The notes under the pieces are model-generated. The model did no database searches and was not told the DNA's origin. It was given only the letters and a program-made list of their open reading frames with translations. A stretch of DNA of 64,000 nt from NCBI GenBank assembly GCA_024234875.1, contig JACKNM010000002.1:186001-250000 (forward strand), given 5' to 3'. The position numbers were made by a program, and so were the translations under genes. This DNA comes from Ectothiorhodospiraceae bacterium. GTDB lineage: Bacteria; Pseudomonadota; Gammaproteobacteria; HK1. Within the stretch, counting starts at the first letter, position 1; each line of letters starts with the position of its first letter. This document shows, piece by piece, positions 44,091 through 53,119 of this stretch.

Positions 44091-45071
44091 TCACTCGGTC
44101 AGCGCGTGCTCCCAGATCACGTCGTCGACCGCCGGGTACTCGGCGAGGATGCCCATCTCCTTGGCGAAGCCCCAGACCTTCTCGATCGCGACGCGGTCGT
44201 CGCGCGAGATGACCACCGGGATGTCCGAGTACGTCTCGAACCACTCGGAGAAGAACTTGGGATCGACGTTCTTCGCCTTGCCGACGGCGGTGAAGACCTC
44301 GTCCGGGTGCGCCTTGGCGTACTTCACGGACTTGTCGAAGAGCTCCAAGAACGCCTTGTAGGCCTCGGGCTTGGCGGCGAGCTTCTCGGGGTAACCGACG
44401 TAGACCGCAGCCACCGTGGGCACCCCGAAGACCTCCACGTTGTCCATCGATGCCGGCACCACGGAGCGGAACTCACCGCTCTCCTTGGCCTTGAATGCCT
44501 GCGAGTGGATCAGCGTGCCGGCGTCGATGTGCCCGCTCGCGAGCGCCGCCGGGATGGTCGGCGCCGGCACCTCCTGCCACTCCATGTCGCCGTCCTTGTA
44601 GGAGACGTTCAGCCCGTGCTTCTTCCACAGCGCGATGCGCACCAGCGTGATCCCGGTCGAGTTCAGCGAGTAGACGCCGATCTTCTTGCCCTTGAGATCC
44701 GCCGCGCTTCGAATCGGGCTGTCGGCCTTGACCCAGATGTCACCGCTGTGAGGCTTGTTGTGGGAGCGAAGCCCGGTGGCGAGCACCTTGAGCTCCAAGC
44801 CCTTGGAGGCGGCGCGCGGAATGGCCATCACCGCCGTCTGCACCACGTCGTACTGCTTGCTCGCGGTGGCCTGGATCAGCGCCGGGATCGAGAGCGCCTT
44901 GGCCTCGACCTCGATGTCCGGGCTGGTGACCTTGCCGTTGGCGATGGCCCAGAAGGCCGCATCGTGCGAGGCGTCGAGCAGGTGCGCGACGCGAATGGTC
45001 TCCTTGGCGGATGCGCCGAGGCTCGCGACGGCGAGGACGGCCGCACCGAGGATCCCGTGTCGAATGGTCAT
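44091..45071 (-). CDS. NMT1/TauA-type ABC receptor, 326 aa
   Basis: Periplasmic binding protein with a signal peptide at residues 1-22 (ILGAAVLAVASLGASA) and the NMT1-like core IRVAHLLDASHDAAFWAIANG, QYDVVQTAVMAIPRAASKG, DLKGKKIGVYSLNSTG and WQEVPAPTIPAALASGHIDAG. Ligands of this group include taurine, sulfonates, thiamine precursors and nitrate. The ATG has a near-perfect AAGGAGGAG, so it is likely highly expressed. Confidence 0.9.
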   Translation of the reverse strand: MTIRHGILGAAVLAVASLGASAKETIRVAHLLDASHDAAFWAIANGKVTSPDIEVEAKALSIPALIQATASKQYDVVQTAVMAIPRAASKGLELKVLATGLRSHNKPHSGDIWVKADSPIRSAADLKGKKIGVYSLNSTGITLVRIALWKKHGLNVSYKDGDMEWQEVPAPTIPAALASGHIDAGTLIHSQAFKAKESGEFRSVVPASMDNVEVFGVPTVAAVYVGYPEKLAAKPEAYKAFLELFDKSVKYAKAHPDEVFTAVGKAKNVDPKFFSEWFETYSDIPVVISRDDRVAIEKVWGFAKEMGILAEYPAVDDVIWEHALTE

Positions 45072-45104
45072 GTCGTCTCCTCCTTCGTTGTCTCGTGCGA
45101 TCGC

Positions 45105-45872
45105 TCAGCCGGCTTCCTCGAGCGCGTCGAAGAGCGCATGCAGGCGCTCGCGCACCGCGACCAGGCCGCGCTCGGTCTGCACGTCGCGTGGTCGCACGGC
45201 CTCGATGGTGATGGTCTCCACCACCGTCGTCGGCTTGCGCGACAACAACACGACGCGGTCGGCCAGCGTGACCGCCTCGTCGACGTCGTGGGTGACGAAG
45301 ACGATGGTCTTGCCGGTCTGGCGCCAGATGTCGACGATCTCCTCTCGCATCCGCCGGCGCGTGTTCGGATCCAGGGCCGAGAACGGCTCGTCCATCAGCA
45401 CGATGCGTGGCTCGACGGCCAGTGCGCGCGCGATGGCGACACGCTGGCGCTCACCGCCGGAGAGCTGCCGCGGGTACTTGTGGGCGTCACGCGCGAGCCC
45501 GACCAGGGTCAGCAGCTCCCGCGCCCGCTCGTTCATGGCGGCGACCGACATGCCGTCGAAGCGCAGCTCCATCGCGAGGGTGACGTTGCGCAGGGCGTCA
45601 CGCCAGGGTGCGAGTCGCGGCGCCTGGAACACGAAGGCGACCTGGTCCCAGGCTTCCTCCGGCCGGCGACCGAGCACCTCCACGGTCCCCGCCTGCGGCT
45701 CGAGCAGGTCGGCAATCATGCGTAGCGCGGTCGACTTCCCGCAGCCCGACGGGCCGAGCAGGCACAGGAACTCGCCCTCGCGCACGTCGATCGAGAGATC
45801 ACGGTAGATCGGCTCACCCCCGAGGGCGACACCGACACGGTCGAAGCGGATGGCGTTCGAGCTCTCGGGCAT
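45105..45872 (-). CDS. Sulfonate/nitrate-type ABC ATPase (SsuB/TauB-like), 255 aa
   Basis: ATPase of the importer: Walker A GPSGCGKST, Q-loop VFQAPRLAPWRDALRNV (the LLPW-type Q loop of the NitT/TauT family), signature LSGGERQRVAIARAL and Walker B IVLMDEPFSALD. ATG 45872 is preferred to a TTG six codons upstream. First importer gene after the racemase-like gene. Confidence 0.93.
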   Translation of the reverse strand: MPESSNAIRFDRVGVALGGEPIYRDLSIDVREGEFLCLLGPSGCGKSTALRMIADLLEPQAGTVEVLGRRPEEAWDQVAFVFQAPRLAPWRDALRNVTLAMELRFDGMSVAAMNERARELLTLVGLARDAHKYPRQLSGGERQRVAIARALAVEPRIVLMDEPFSALDPNTRRRMREEIVDIWRQTGKTIVFVTHDVDEAVTLADRVVLLSRKPTTVVETITIEAVRPRDVQTERGLVAVRERLHALFDALEEAG

Positions 45873-45942
45873 GGCGCATTGTATCGACAACCGCCGAGGG
45901 ATTCGCCCCGCGGGTGTCCTTCACGGCTTCAGCGCAAGGACC

Positions 45943-46992
45943 TCAGCCCGAGCGCGGGCCGCCGACCGAGGACTCGAGCCACAGATCAGACAGCGTGTAG
46001 CCATCGCGGAACGGATCACTGGGGTCGTAGCCGTGCTGGAAGATCCCGGTGACCCAGGCCTGTCCGGCGATGGTGGTCGACACCGCGCGATGCGGTCCGA
46101 CCTCGCAGCGGTCGACGATCGCGGCCTCGAACCGGGAGCCGATGAGCGAGGTGTGGGTGAACCCTTCGCCCACCGCCAGCGCGCCACGCGCGTGGAGCAC
46201 GGCCAGCCGAGCCGAGGTCCCGGTCCCGCACGGGCTGCGGTCGATGCGCCCCGGCGACACCACCACCGCGTTGGCGCTGTCCCGCCCCGGGCCGGCGAAC
46301 GGGCCGGTGAACTCGGTGAAGGTGATGGTGTGGATGTCCGGGTTCTCGGGGTGGACCACCGGAATCTGCTCGGCCGCCGCGGCCTTGATGCGCTGGCCCA
46401 CCTCGACCAGCTCGCGCGCCTCCGAGGGCTCGAGCGCGAAGCCGAGCGTCGCCGCGTCGACCAGCGCGAAGAACGCACCGCCGTAGGCGACGTCGACGCT
46501 CACCGTGCCGAGCCCGGGGACCTCCACCGCCACCCCGAGGTGGGTCGCGAACGCCGGCACGTTGGTGAAGCGCACCGCCGTCACCTTGCCGTCGCGACAC
46601 GTCGCCACCACCGAGACCAGACCGGCCGGGCTCTCCAACGTCAGCCGCGTCTGCGGCTCGCACATCGGCAGCATGCCCGTCTCCAGCAAGACGGTGGTGG
46701 TGCAGATGGTGTTCGAGCCGGACATCGGCGGGTAGTCGGTCGACTCCATGATGATGAAGCCGGCATCGGCCCTCGGATCGCGTGCCGGCACCACGAGGTT
46801 CACGCAGCTCGTCGGCTTGCCGCGCGGCTCGAGCAGCAACCAGCGTCGCAGCCAATCGCCCTCGGTCTCGAGCCAACGCTTCTGGGCGAACACGGTGTCA
46901 CCGGGTGGCGGCAGCACCCCGCCGGTGATCACGTTGTTCTCCTCGCCGCCGACCTGGCAACCGACCACGGTGATCGTACGCTCGAACCGCAT
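45943..46992 (-). CDS. Proline racemase-family protein with Ser/Cys active-site pair, 349 aa
   Basis: PLP-independent epimerase/dehydratase superfamily of proline racemase, 4-hydroxyproline epimerase and trans-3-hydroxyproline dehydratase. The second catalytic Cys is C255 in DRSPCGTGTSA, but the first is replaced by S91 (PPMSGSNTIC where racemases have M-C-G-H). Ser/Cys members are known and include hydroxyproline epimerases and 3-hydroxyproline enzymes. ATG 46992 follows GGGAGGCGAGC. First gene of the importer operon, so a hydroxyproline-like substrate is likely. Confidence 0.88.
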   Translation of the reverse strand: MRFERTITVVGCQVGGEENNVITGGVLPPPGDTVFAQKRWLETEGDWLRRWLLLEPRGKPTSCVNLVVPARDPRADAGFIIMESTDYPPMSGSNTICTTTVLLETGMLPMCEPQTRLTLESPAGLVSVVATCRDGKVTAVRFTNVPAFATHLGVAVEVPGLGTVSVDVAYGGAFFALVDAATLGFALEPSEARELVEVGQRIKAAAAEQIPVVHPENPDIHTITFTEFTGPFAGPGRDSANAVVVSPGRIDRSPCGTGTSARLAVLHARGALAVGEGFTHTSLIGSRFEAAIVDRCEVGPHRAVSTTIAGQAWVTGIFQHGYDPSDPFRDGYTLSDLWLESSVGGPRSG

Positions 46993-47134
46993 GCTCGCCT
47001 CCCGGGCGGAGTCCACCCCCGCCGCCGCGAGCATAGCAGTCGACCGAGCGGTGGCGCGGGCCTACTGGCAACCCGACGACGGCGGCGAGACAATATCGCC
47101 CCGTCACGTGACGAGGCGACCGCGAGGATTGAGA

Positions 47135-47641
47135 ATGACCGTTCAACCGGCGGCCGGCACCTGCGAGTGCGGGTCCGGCGAGCAGTTCGAGGCCTGCTGC
47201 GGCCGCTACCTCGCGGCCGGGCAATGGCCGACGACCGCGACCGGGCTGATGCGCGCCCGCTACACCGCCTACGTGCGGGCGGACATCCCGTTCCTGTCCG
47301 AGAGCAACCACCCCGACACGCGCCACGAGTTCGATCCACTCGGCGCGCGCCGCTGGGCGGAAGGCTCGGAATGGAAGGGCCTGGAGATCCTCGACACCGA
47401 GGGCGGCGGCGAGGACGACACCACCGGCAGCGTCGAGTTCGTCGCCCACTACCGGCGGCGCGGCGAGATGGTGCGTCACCACGAGCTGGCACTGTTCGAG
47501 AAGCACGACGGGCGTTGGCACTTCAAGGACGCACGGTCACCGCAGGTGGAGACGGTGGTCCGGGCAGCGCCGAAGGTCGGACGCAACGAGCCCTGCCCCT
47601 GCGGCAGCGGCCGCAAGTACAAGAAATGCTGCGGGGCCTGA
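47135..47641 (+). CDS. YchJ-family SEC-C metal-binding protein, 168 aa
   Basis: UPF0225/YchJ family. N-terminal zinc-knuckle-like CECGSGEQFEACCGRYLAA, central YchJ M-domain (LMRARYTAYVRADIPFLSES, SVEFVAHYRRRGEMVRHHEL) and a C-terminal SEC-C motif PCPCGSGRKYKKCCG. Function in the cell is not established. Monocistronic or paired with the DUF1028 gene 22 bases downstream. Confidence 0.93.
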   Translation: MTVQPAAGTCECGSGEQFEACCGRYLAAGQWPTTATGLMRARYTAYVRADIPFLSESNHPDTRHEFDPLGARRWAEGSEWKGLEILDTEGGGEDDTTGSVEFVAHYRRRGEMVRHHELALFEKHDGRWHFKDARSPQVETVVRAAPKVGRNEPCPCGSGRKYKKCCGA

Positions 47642-47663
47642 GCGCGCGCGCGAGCTCCCGGCG

Positions 47664-48347
47664 ATGACGTTCTCGGTCGCCGGGATCTGTCGTCGAAGCG
47701 GGCGAATCGGCTTCGCGGTCACCACCTCGAGCATGGCGGTGGGAGCACGTGTGGGCGCCGCGGCGGCCGGACGTGGGGTGGTCTTCTCCCAGGCGCGGAC
47801 CGACCCGCGGCTGCATCGGCCCGGTCTCGAGGCGGTCAGCACCGGCGCGAGCGCCGATGCCGCGCTCGAGCGGATGCTGGCGGCGGCGACCCAGCCCGAG
47901 TGGCGCCAGCTCGGGGTGCTGCTGGCCGACGGCAGTGCGGCGTTCCACACCGGCGCCGCCTGCCTGCCGTGGTCCGGTGCCCGCGCCGCCGACGACTGCC
48001 TGGCCATCGGCAACTTCCTGGCCGGCCCGGCAGTCGTCGACGCGATGGTGGAGGGATTCCACCGCGTGCCGTCGGCGCCGCTCGCCGAGCGCCTGGTCGA
48101 GGCGCTCGCCGCCGGGGAGCGGGCCGGCTCGGAGCGGGATCCCCTGCGCTCCGCCGCGGTGCAGATCCACGCCGAGCAGTCGTTCGCCTGGATGGACCTG
48201 CGGGTCGACGACGATCCGGACCCGATCGGCGCGCTGCGCGGGCTCGCCACGCGCTTCGCCGGCAAGGCGGATGCCTACACCCTGCGCGCCCTCGATCCGG
48301 GCAACGCACCGGACTCGCACGACATCGAGCACGACGACTCGGTCTGA
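47664..48347 (+). CDS. DUF1028 family protein, 227 aa
   Basis: Member of the DUF1028 family, predicted to have an Ntn-hydrolase fold. Family blocks: MTFSVAGICRRSGRIGFAV, TSSMAVGARVGAAAAGRGVV, QTRTDPRL-like SQARTDPRLHRPGLE, and LQVHAEQSFAWMDLRVDDDPDP-like QIHAEQSFAWMDLRVDD. These are often beside peptidases or acyl-peptide hydrolases. Function unproved. Confidence 0.9.
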   Translation: MTFSVAGICRRSGRIGFAVTTSSMAVGARVGAAAAGRGVVFSQARTDPRLHRPGLEAVSTGASADAALERMLAAATQPEWRQLGVLLADGSAAFHTGAACLPWSGARAADDCLAIGNFLAGPAVVDAMVEGFHRVPSAPLAERLVEALAAGERAGSERDPLRSAAVQIHAEQSFAWMDLRVDDDPDPIGALRGLATRFAGKADAYTLRALDPGNAPDSHDIEHDDSV

Positions 48348-48388
48348 GTCGAGCCGCGAATCGCCCGCGACGGGGCTCGGGAGGAGAG

Positions 48389-48423
48389 CGTTCCCGGGGG
48401 CGTCTCGCCCGCCCCCGGGAACG
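48389..48423. terminator. Perfect 14-bp stem-loop between convergent genes
   Basis: CGTTCCCGGGGGCG (48389-48402) pairs with CGCCCCCGGGAACG (48410-48423) over a 7-base loop, filling most of the 83 bases between the DUF1028 and xsc stops. It is the strongest stem in the window and could end transcription from both sides, although no T-run is present. Confidence 0.65.
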
Positions 48424-48430
48424 GGCGATC

Positions 48431-50194
48431 TCACCGGGTGACGGTGAGATCCTGGTAGCGCGGCAGCAGGCACTTCTGGTCCTGCATCGCGTCGCGTCGG
48501 AAGGGCGCGCCGAGCTCCTTGTTGACCACCACCTCGACCAGGGTGGTGATGCCGCTCTTCTGCGCCTCGCATCCGTCGGCGATCGCCTTGGTGAGCTCCG
48601 GCATCGTGGTCACGCGCTGCCCCTTCAGACCGAAGGCCTGGGCCACCGCGGCGTAGCTGAACTCGTCACCGAGCTCGGTGCCGACGAAGCGCTCGTCGAA
48701 CCACAGGATGTCGTTCTTCTTCTCCGCGCCCCACTGACCATTGCGGAACACCACGATGGTCACCGGGATCTTCATGCGATTGCAGGTCGGCAGCTCGTTC
48801 AGGCTGATGCCGAACGCACCGTCGCCGACCAGGGCGACCGCCGGACGATCGGGACGGGCGAGCTTGGCGCCCATGATCGACGGGAAGGCGTAGCCGCAGT
48901 TCCCGTACATGCCCGGCGCGAAGAAGCTGCGCGGCTGCTCGAACGGGAGGTAGCTGTTGGCCATGGCGCAGATGTTGCCGATGTCGGTCGACACCATCGC
49001 GTCACGCGGCAGGCCGTCCTGAATCGCGCGCAGCACCTGGCGTGGCGCCATCTTCTCCGGCTCGTCCTTGCGCGCGCGGGCATTCCAGGTGCTGCCCGGG
49101 TCGTCCTCCTCGTGATCCCAGCCGGCCAGCTTCTGCAGCCAGGCCGACTTGCGGGTCGCGACCAGCGCCTTGCGCTCCTCGCCCGGCGCGCCGGCATCGT
49201 GCCCGTCGAGCGCCTGCAGGAGCTGCCGGGCGACGGCGCGCGCATCACCGCAGATACCGACGTCGATCGGCTTGGCGAGACCGAGCTTGTCGGGGTTGGC
49301 GTCGACCTGGATGATCTTCGCCTGCCCGGTCCAGTACTCGATGTCGTGCTGCGGCAGCGTGCTGAACGGATTGAGCCGCGTGCCGAGCGCGAGGATGACG
49401 TCGGCCTGCTTGACCAGATGCATCGCCGACTCCCAGCCCTGGTAGCCGAGCGGACCGACCGCGAGCGGGTGGCTGGCCGGGAAGCTGTCGTTGTGGAGGT
49501 AGCTGTTGGCCACCGGAGCACCGAGGAGCTCCGCGAGCTGGCGGCACTCGTCGATGGCGTCGCTCAGCACGACGCCGGCACCGGAGACGATCACCGGGAA
49601 CTTCGCCGCCGCCAGCATCTCGGCCGCCTTGGCCACCGCGTCCTGATCGCCCATCTGCCGGCCGGGGTAGATCGGCTCCGGGACGTTCACGTCGATGAGG
49701 TGGCAGAACATGTCGCGCGGAATGTTGAACTGCACCGGCGCGGAGTGCTGGCGCGCGCGCTGGAAGCAACGCGTGAGCGCCTCGACCACCCGCGCGGGGT
49801 TGGTCAACGTCTCCTGGTGACAGGTGATCTCCTCGAAGTACGGCAGCTGGCGCGTCTCCTGGAACCCGCCGAGCCCCTGGGTATTGGAGCCGGTCTCCGG
49901 CGTGATCACCACCATCGGCGTGTGGTTCCAGTACGCCGCCGCCACCGCGGTCACGAAGTTGGTGATGCCGGGGCCGTTCTGCGCCAGGCAGACCGCGATC
50001 TCGCCCGAGGCGCGGGTGTAGCCGTCCGCCATGTGCGCGGCGCCCTGCTCGTGGGCGACGTCGACGAACCGGATCCCGGCCCGCTCGAACACGTCCAGCC
50101 CGGGCATGAAGGCGGAGCCCACGATGCCGAACGCGACCTTCACCCCCTGGATCCGAAGCGTTTCGACGAACGCTTCCTGAGACGTCATCTTCAT
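48431..50194 (-). CDS. xsc: Sulfoacetaldehyde acetyltransferase, 587 aa
   Basis: Thiamine diphosphate enzyme that splits sulfoacetaldehyde with phosphate into acetyl phosphate and sulfite. It has the Xsc hallmarks: EAFVETLRIQGVKVAFGIVG, SAFMPGLDVF, ITNFVTAVAAAYWNHTPMVV, GGFQETRQLPYFEEI, and the ThDP region GDGAFGISLNELPTCNRMKIP then NGQWGAEKKNDILWF. The closing ELGAPFRRDAM also fits Xsc. Length is right for the family (about 590). The usual partner pta (phosphotransacetylase) is not beside it. Divergent from an IclR regulator. Confidence 0.85.
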   Translation of the reverse strand: MKMTSQEAFVETLRIQGVKVAFGIVGSAFMPGLDVFERAGIRFVDVAHEQGAAHMADGYTRASGEIAVCLAQNGPGITNFVTAVAAAYWNHTPMVVITPETGSNTQGLGGFQETRQLPYFEEITCHQETLTNPARVVEALTRCFQRARQHSAPVQFNIPRDMFCHLIDVNVPEPIYPGRQMGDQDAVAKAAEMLAAAKFPVIVSGAGVVLSDAIDECRQLAELLGAPVANSYLHNDSFPASHPLAVGPLGYQGWESAMHLVKQADVILALGTRLNPFSTLPQHDIEYWTGQAKIIQVDANPDKLGLAKPIDVGICGDARAVARQLLQALDGHDAGAPGEERKALVATRKSAWLQKLAGWDHEEDDPGSTWNARARKDEPEKMAPRQVLRAIQDGLPRDAMVSTDIGNICAMANSYLPFEQPRSFFAPGMYGNCGYAFPSIMGAKLARPDRPAVALVGDGAFGISLNELPTCNRMKIPVTIVVFRNGQWGAEKKNDILWFDERFVGTELGDEFSYAAVAQAFGLKGQRVTTMPELTKAIADGCEAQKSGITTLVEVVVNKELGAPFRRDAMQDQKCLLPRYQDLTVTR

Positions 50195-50548
50195 GGACGA
50201 ACCTTCTCGCTGACTGGCTCGAGGCCTGGGCGGTTGAATCGGGCTCGAGGTCTCCGGCCGGGGGGCCTCGTCACCCCACCACGACGTCGCATCGAGCCCA
50301 CGAAAACGTAATCGCGGACTCTATGTTTCGAAATATCGCGTTGTCAAACGAGGCTCCGCCGCCCTCCCGCCGCCCGCGAGGGCAGTCCCCGGATCCGCCC
50401 CAATCCCGTGCTTCTGGCTCTCGATCGATACCCGGCCGCTGGTGGTCCGGTGGCCGCCGGGGCTGGAGCCCGCCCGAGAGACCCGCGATATACTCCGGAA
50501 ATCGAGACACCACGTCTCCGATTCGATCCCCACGCAGAGGCTGCCGAG
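50195..50548. other. Divergent control region between xsc and the IclR gene
   Basis: The 354 bases contain no supported gene. The stretch 50300-50348 is clearly AT-richer than the surroundings and contains a 14-bp near-palindrome. The rest is GC-rich and reads like the leader of the IclR gene. Promoters for both divergent genes should be here. Confidence 0.5.
50323..50336. promoter_or_regulatory. 14-bp near-palindrome, candidate IclR operator
   Basis: ATGTTTCGAAATAT is a palindrome with one mismatched pair (G against T), centred on TTTCGAAA, about 130 bases upstream of xsc and 210 upstream of the regulator. IclR proteins bind such short palindromes. The assignment is by position and symmetry only. 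Confidence 0.45.
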
Positions 50549-51397
50549 ATGTCGACGAGCTCCCGCCCGCAACGCCCCGAGCCGGCGACCGGCGTGCCGC
50601 GGCGCGAGAGCGGATCCGCCCTCGCCAAGGCCCTCCACGTGCTCGAGGCGATCGTGAGCAAGGAGCAACCGGTGGGCCTCGCCTACCTGACCGAGGAGCT
50701 GCGGCTGCCGAAGCCGACCGTCCACCGGGTGCTGATGCAGCTCGAGCAGACCGGCCTGGTGCAACGCACCCCCGACCGCAACCGATACCTGATCGGCCCG
50801 ATGCTGAACCGTCTCGCCGCCGCGACCCTCGGCTCCCGTAACCAGCACCACGCGACCCGCGGGATCTTGATGTCACTGGTCCAGGAGGTGGGTGAGACCT
50901 GCAACGTCGGCGTCCTCGACCAGCACGAGGTCCGCTACATCGAGCGTGTCGAGTGCGATGCTCCACTGCGGGTCCAGATTGGCGCCGGCCATCACGTACC
51001 GGCCCACTGCACCGCGCTCGGCAAGCTGTTCCTGGCCGAGCTCGCGCCCGCCGAGGTCGACCGCGTGCTGCGCGTCGCACCGCTGCGCCGCTACACCGAC
51101 AACACCATCGTCGACCGCCGCGAGCTCGACGACGAGATGTCCCGCATCCGCACCCGCGGCTTCTCCACCAACGATCAGGAGTTCGGGGTCGGCATCATCG
51201 CGGTCGCGGTGCCCATCCGCGATGCGAGTGGTCAGGTGTTGGCCGGCGTCGCGATGCACGCCCCGACACCCCGCATGAGCCTCAAGCGCGCGCTTTCCTA
51301 CCGCGCGACGCTGATGGGTGCGGCAGATCGGCTCGCCGTGGCCTGGGGCCTGCGCACCGACGCGCCGCAGTCGCACGGGCTGGTCGCCGTCCGCTGA
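50549..51397 (+). CDS. IclR-family transcription regulator, 282 aa
   Basis: Winged-helix N-terminal domain (LAKALHVLEAIVSKEQPVGL, LTEELRLPKPTVHRVLMQLE) and IclR effector domain (VQEVGETCNVGVLDQHEVRY, HCTALGKLFLAELAP, YTDNTIVDRRELDDEMSRIR, GVGIIAVAVPIRDASGQ). ATG at 50549 is preferred to a far upstream start since the first 47 codons there are low complexity. Likely regulates xsc, with an effector such as a sulfonate intermediate, by inference from location. Confidence 0.92.
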   Translation: MSTSSRPQRPEPATGVPRRESGSALAKALHVLEAIVSKEQPVGLAYLTEELRLPKPTVHRVLMQLEQTGLVQRTPDRNRYLIGPMLNRLAAATLGSRNQHHATRGILMSLVQEVGETCNVGVLDQHEVRYIERVECDAPLRVQIGAGHHVPAHCTALGKLFLAELAPAEVDRVLRVAPLRRYTDNTIVDRRELDDEMSRIRTRGFSTNDQEFGVGIIAVAVPIRDASGQVLAGVAMHAPTPRMSLKRALSYRATLMGAADRLAVAWGLRTDAPQSHGLVAVR

Positions 51398-51458
51398 GCT
51401 CGACCTGCCCCACCCGGCCCGAGGACTCGATCGGCGCTCGGGATCCGCGCGAGCGCGC

Positions 51459-52277
51459 TCACGCCTCCCCGCTCGCTCGCCCTCGCGCGATACTCCGGCG
51501 CTGCCTCAACCAGAGCTCGGCCAGCAGCAGGGCGAGGGTCACCACGATCAGCATCGTCGCCACCGACGCGATGGTCGGATCGAGGTGGTCCTCGATCCCG
51601 TCCCAGATCCGCTTCGGCAGGGTGTAGACGTTGCGGCTGGTGATGAAGAGCACCATCACGATCTCGTCGAACGAGATGGTGAAGGCGAAGATCGCGCCGG
51701 ACAGGACCCCGGGCATGATGCTCGGCACGATCACGTGGCGAATGGTCTGCGCCATGGACGCGCCGAGGTTGCGCGCCGCCTGCTCGAGCCGCACGTCGAA
51801 CCCCGCGAGCGCCGCCGACACCGTGATCACCACATACGGGATCGACACCAGCGTGTGGGCCAGGATCACGCCGATGTAGGTGTCGACGATTCGAAGGTCG
51901 ATCCAGAACCGATAGAGCGCCAGCGCCTGGACGATGGTCGGCACGATGATCGGCAACAGCATGAACGTGCGTACCGCCGACGCGCGGCTGGTGGAGATAC
52001 GCCAGCAACCGATGGCACAGAGCGTCCCGAGCACCACCGAGGCGACGGTCGAGGCCACCGCGATGATCACGCTCTGCACGGTGGCGTCGATCCACTGCTC
52101 GTCGGTGAAATAGGCCTTGTAGTGCTCGAGCGAGAGCGACTCCTTGGGCAGCGACAGGTAGTACTGGTCGGTCAGCGAGACCGGAAAGATGATGAGCATC
52201 GGCAACACCATGAACCCGAGCACGGTCCAGGCGAGCCCGAGCATCATGCAGCGTCCGAAGGTCAGCCGACGCTCCAT
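51459..52277 (-). CDS. Spermidine/putrescine-type ABC permease (PotC-like), 272 aa
   Basis: Inner-membrane permease with LSLEHYKAYFTDEQWIDATV, the EAA segment EQAARNLGASMAQTIRHVIVP and the TISFDEIVMVLFIT motif of PotC/PotI. Its start overlaps the PotB-like stop by one base (TGATG). Last gene of the operon: ATPase, receptor, PotB, PotC. Cargo may be polyamines or another cation. Confidence 0.92.
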   Translation of the reverse strand: MERRLTFGRCMMLGLAWTVLGFMVLPMLIIFPVSLTDQYYLSLPKESLSLEHYKAYFTDEQWIDATVQSVIIAVASTVASVVLGTLCAIGCWRISTSRASAVRTFMLLPIIVPTIVQALALYRFWIDLRIVDTYIGVILAHTLVSIPYVVITVSAALAGFDVRLEQAARNLGASMAQTIRHVIVPSIMPGVLSGAIFAFTISFDEIVMVLFITSRNVYTLPKRIWDGIEDHLDPTIASVATMLIVVTLALLLAELWLRQRRSIARGRASGEA

Positions 52278-53119
52278 CAGGTGGCTCCGAATACCTTGCG
52301 CAAGTCCACGAAGCGCCCGACCACCGCGAGCACCAGAAGCACCGCGAACAGCAGGCTCGTCGCCAACATGGTGGCCTTGCCCCAGAGCAGCGTCTCCTCG
52401 AAAGCGACCCGGATGTACTCCGAGATCATCACCACCTTCCCGCCGCCGAGAATCGCCGGGGTGATGAAGAATCCGAGCGAGAACACGAACACCAGCATGG
52501 TGGCGGAGATGATGCCGGGCTTCGACAGCGGCAGGTAGACGCCGAGGAAGGCCTGGCGGGCCGAGGCCCCGAGACCGCGCGCCGCCGAGACGTAGCTCGG
52601 GCTGATGCCGCGGAGATTCGCGTAGATCGGCAAGATGGCGAGCGGCAGCATGAAGTGCACCATCCCCACCACCACGCCGAACTCGTTGCGCGACAGCCGC
52701 AGCGGCTCGTCGGTGAGTCCGATCGCCATCAAGAGATCATTGATCATCCCGTTCGTGCGAAGGAGCATCACCCACGCGAAGGCCCGGATCAGGACCGAGA
52801 GCCAGAACGTCAGCAGGATGCAGAACATCATCGCGGTCATCTGCCGCTCTCGGACGTGCGCCATCGCGAATGCGACGATGTAGCCGAGCACCACGGTGAG
52901 GATGGTCGTCAGCGTGCAGATCCGGGTCGTGGTCCACCAGATCTTGTGCAGGAACCCACTGGTGAACAGCTCGGCGTAGTTGCCGAGACCGGGCTCGGGC
53001 TCGGTCACGCTGATCCACAACACCTGGATCAGCGGGTAGACGTAGAAGACGGTCATCAGCAGCAGCGCCGGCATCACCAGGAGCCAGTACCGGCTTTGCT
53101 GATCGAGGACCCGCGTCAT
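52277..53119 (-). CDS. Spermidine/putrescine-type ABC permease (PotB-like), 280 aa
   Basis: Inner-membrane permease with a first helix YWLLVMPALLLMTVFYVYPL, TFWLSVLIRAFAWVMLLRTNG (the PotB block) and the EAA segment SAARGLGASARQAFLGVYLP. It ends with FSLGFFITPAILGGGK, which is characteristic of PotB. Overlaps the next gene by one base. Confidence 0.92.
   Translation of the reverse strand: MTRVLDQQSRYWLLVMPALLLMTVFYVYPLIQVLWISVTEPEPGLGNYAELFTSGFLHKIWWTTTRICTLTTILTVVLGYIVAFAMAHVRERQMTAMMFCILLTFWLSVLIRAFAWVMLLRTNGMINDLLMAIGLTDEPLRLSRNEFGVVVGMVHFMLPLAILPIYANLRGISPSYVSAARGLGASARQAFLGVYLPLSKPGIISATMLVFVFSLGFFITPAILGGGKVVMISEYIRVAFEETLLWGKATMLATSLLFAVLLVLAVVGRFVDLRKVFGAT

Noticed and set aside
48431..50194. 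Acetolactate synthase as the name for the thiamine diphosphate enzyme
   Set aside because: The EAFVETL start, GGFQE block and NGQWGAEKKN segment fit sulfoacetaldehyde acetyltransferase; acetolactate synthase has different residues here.
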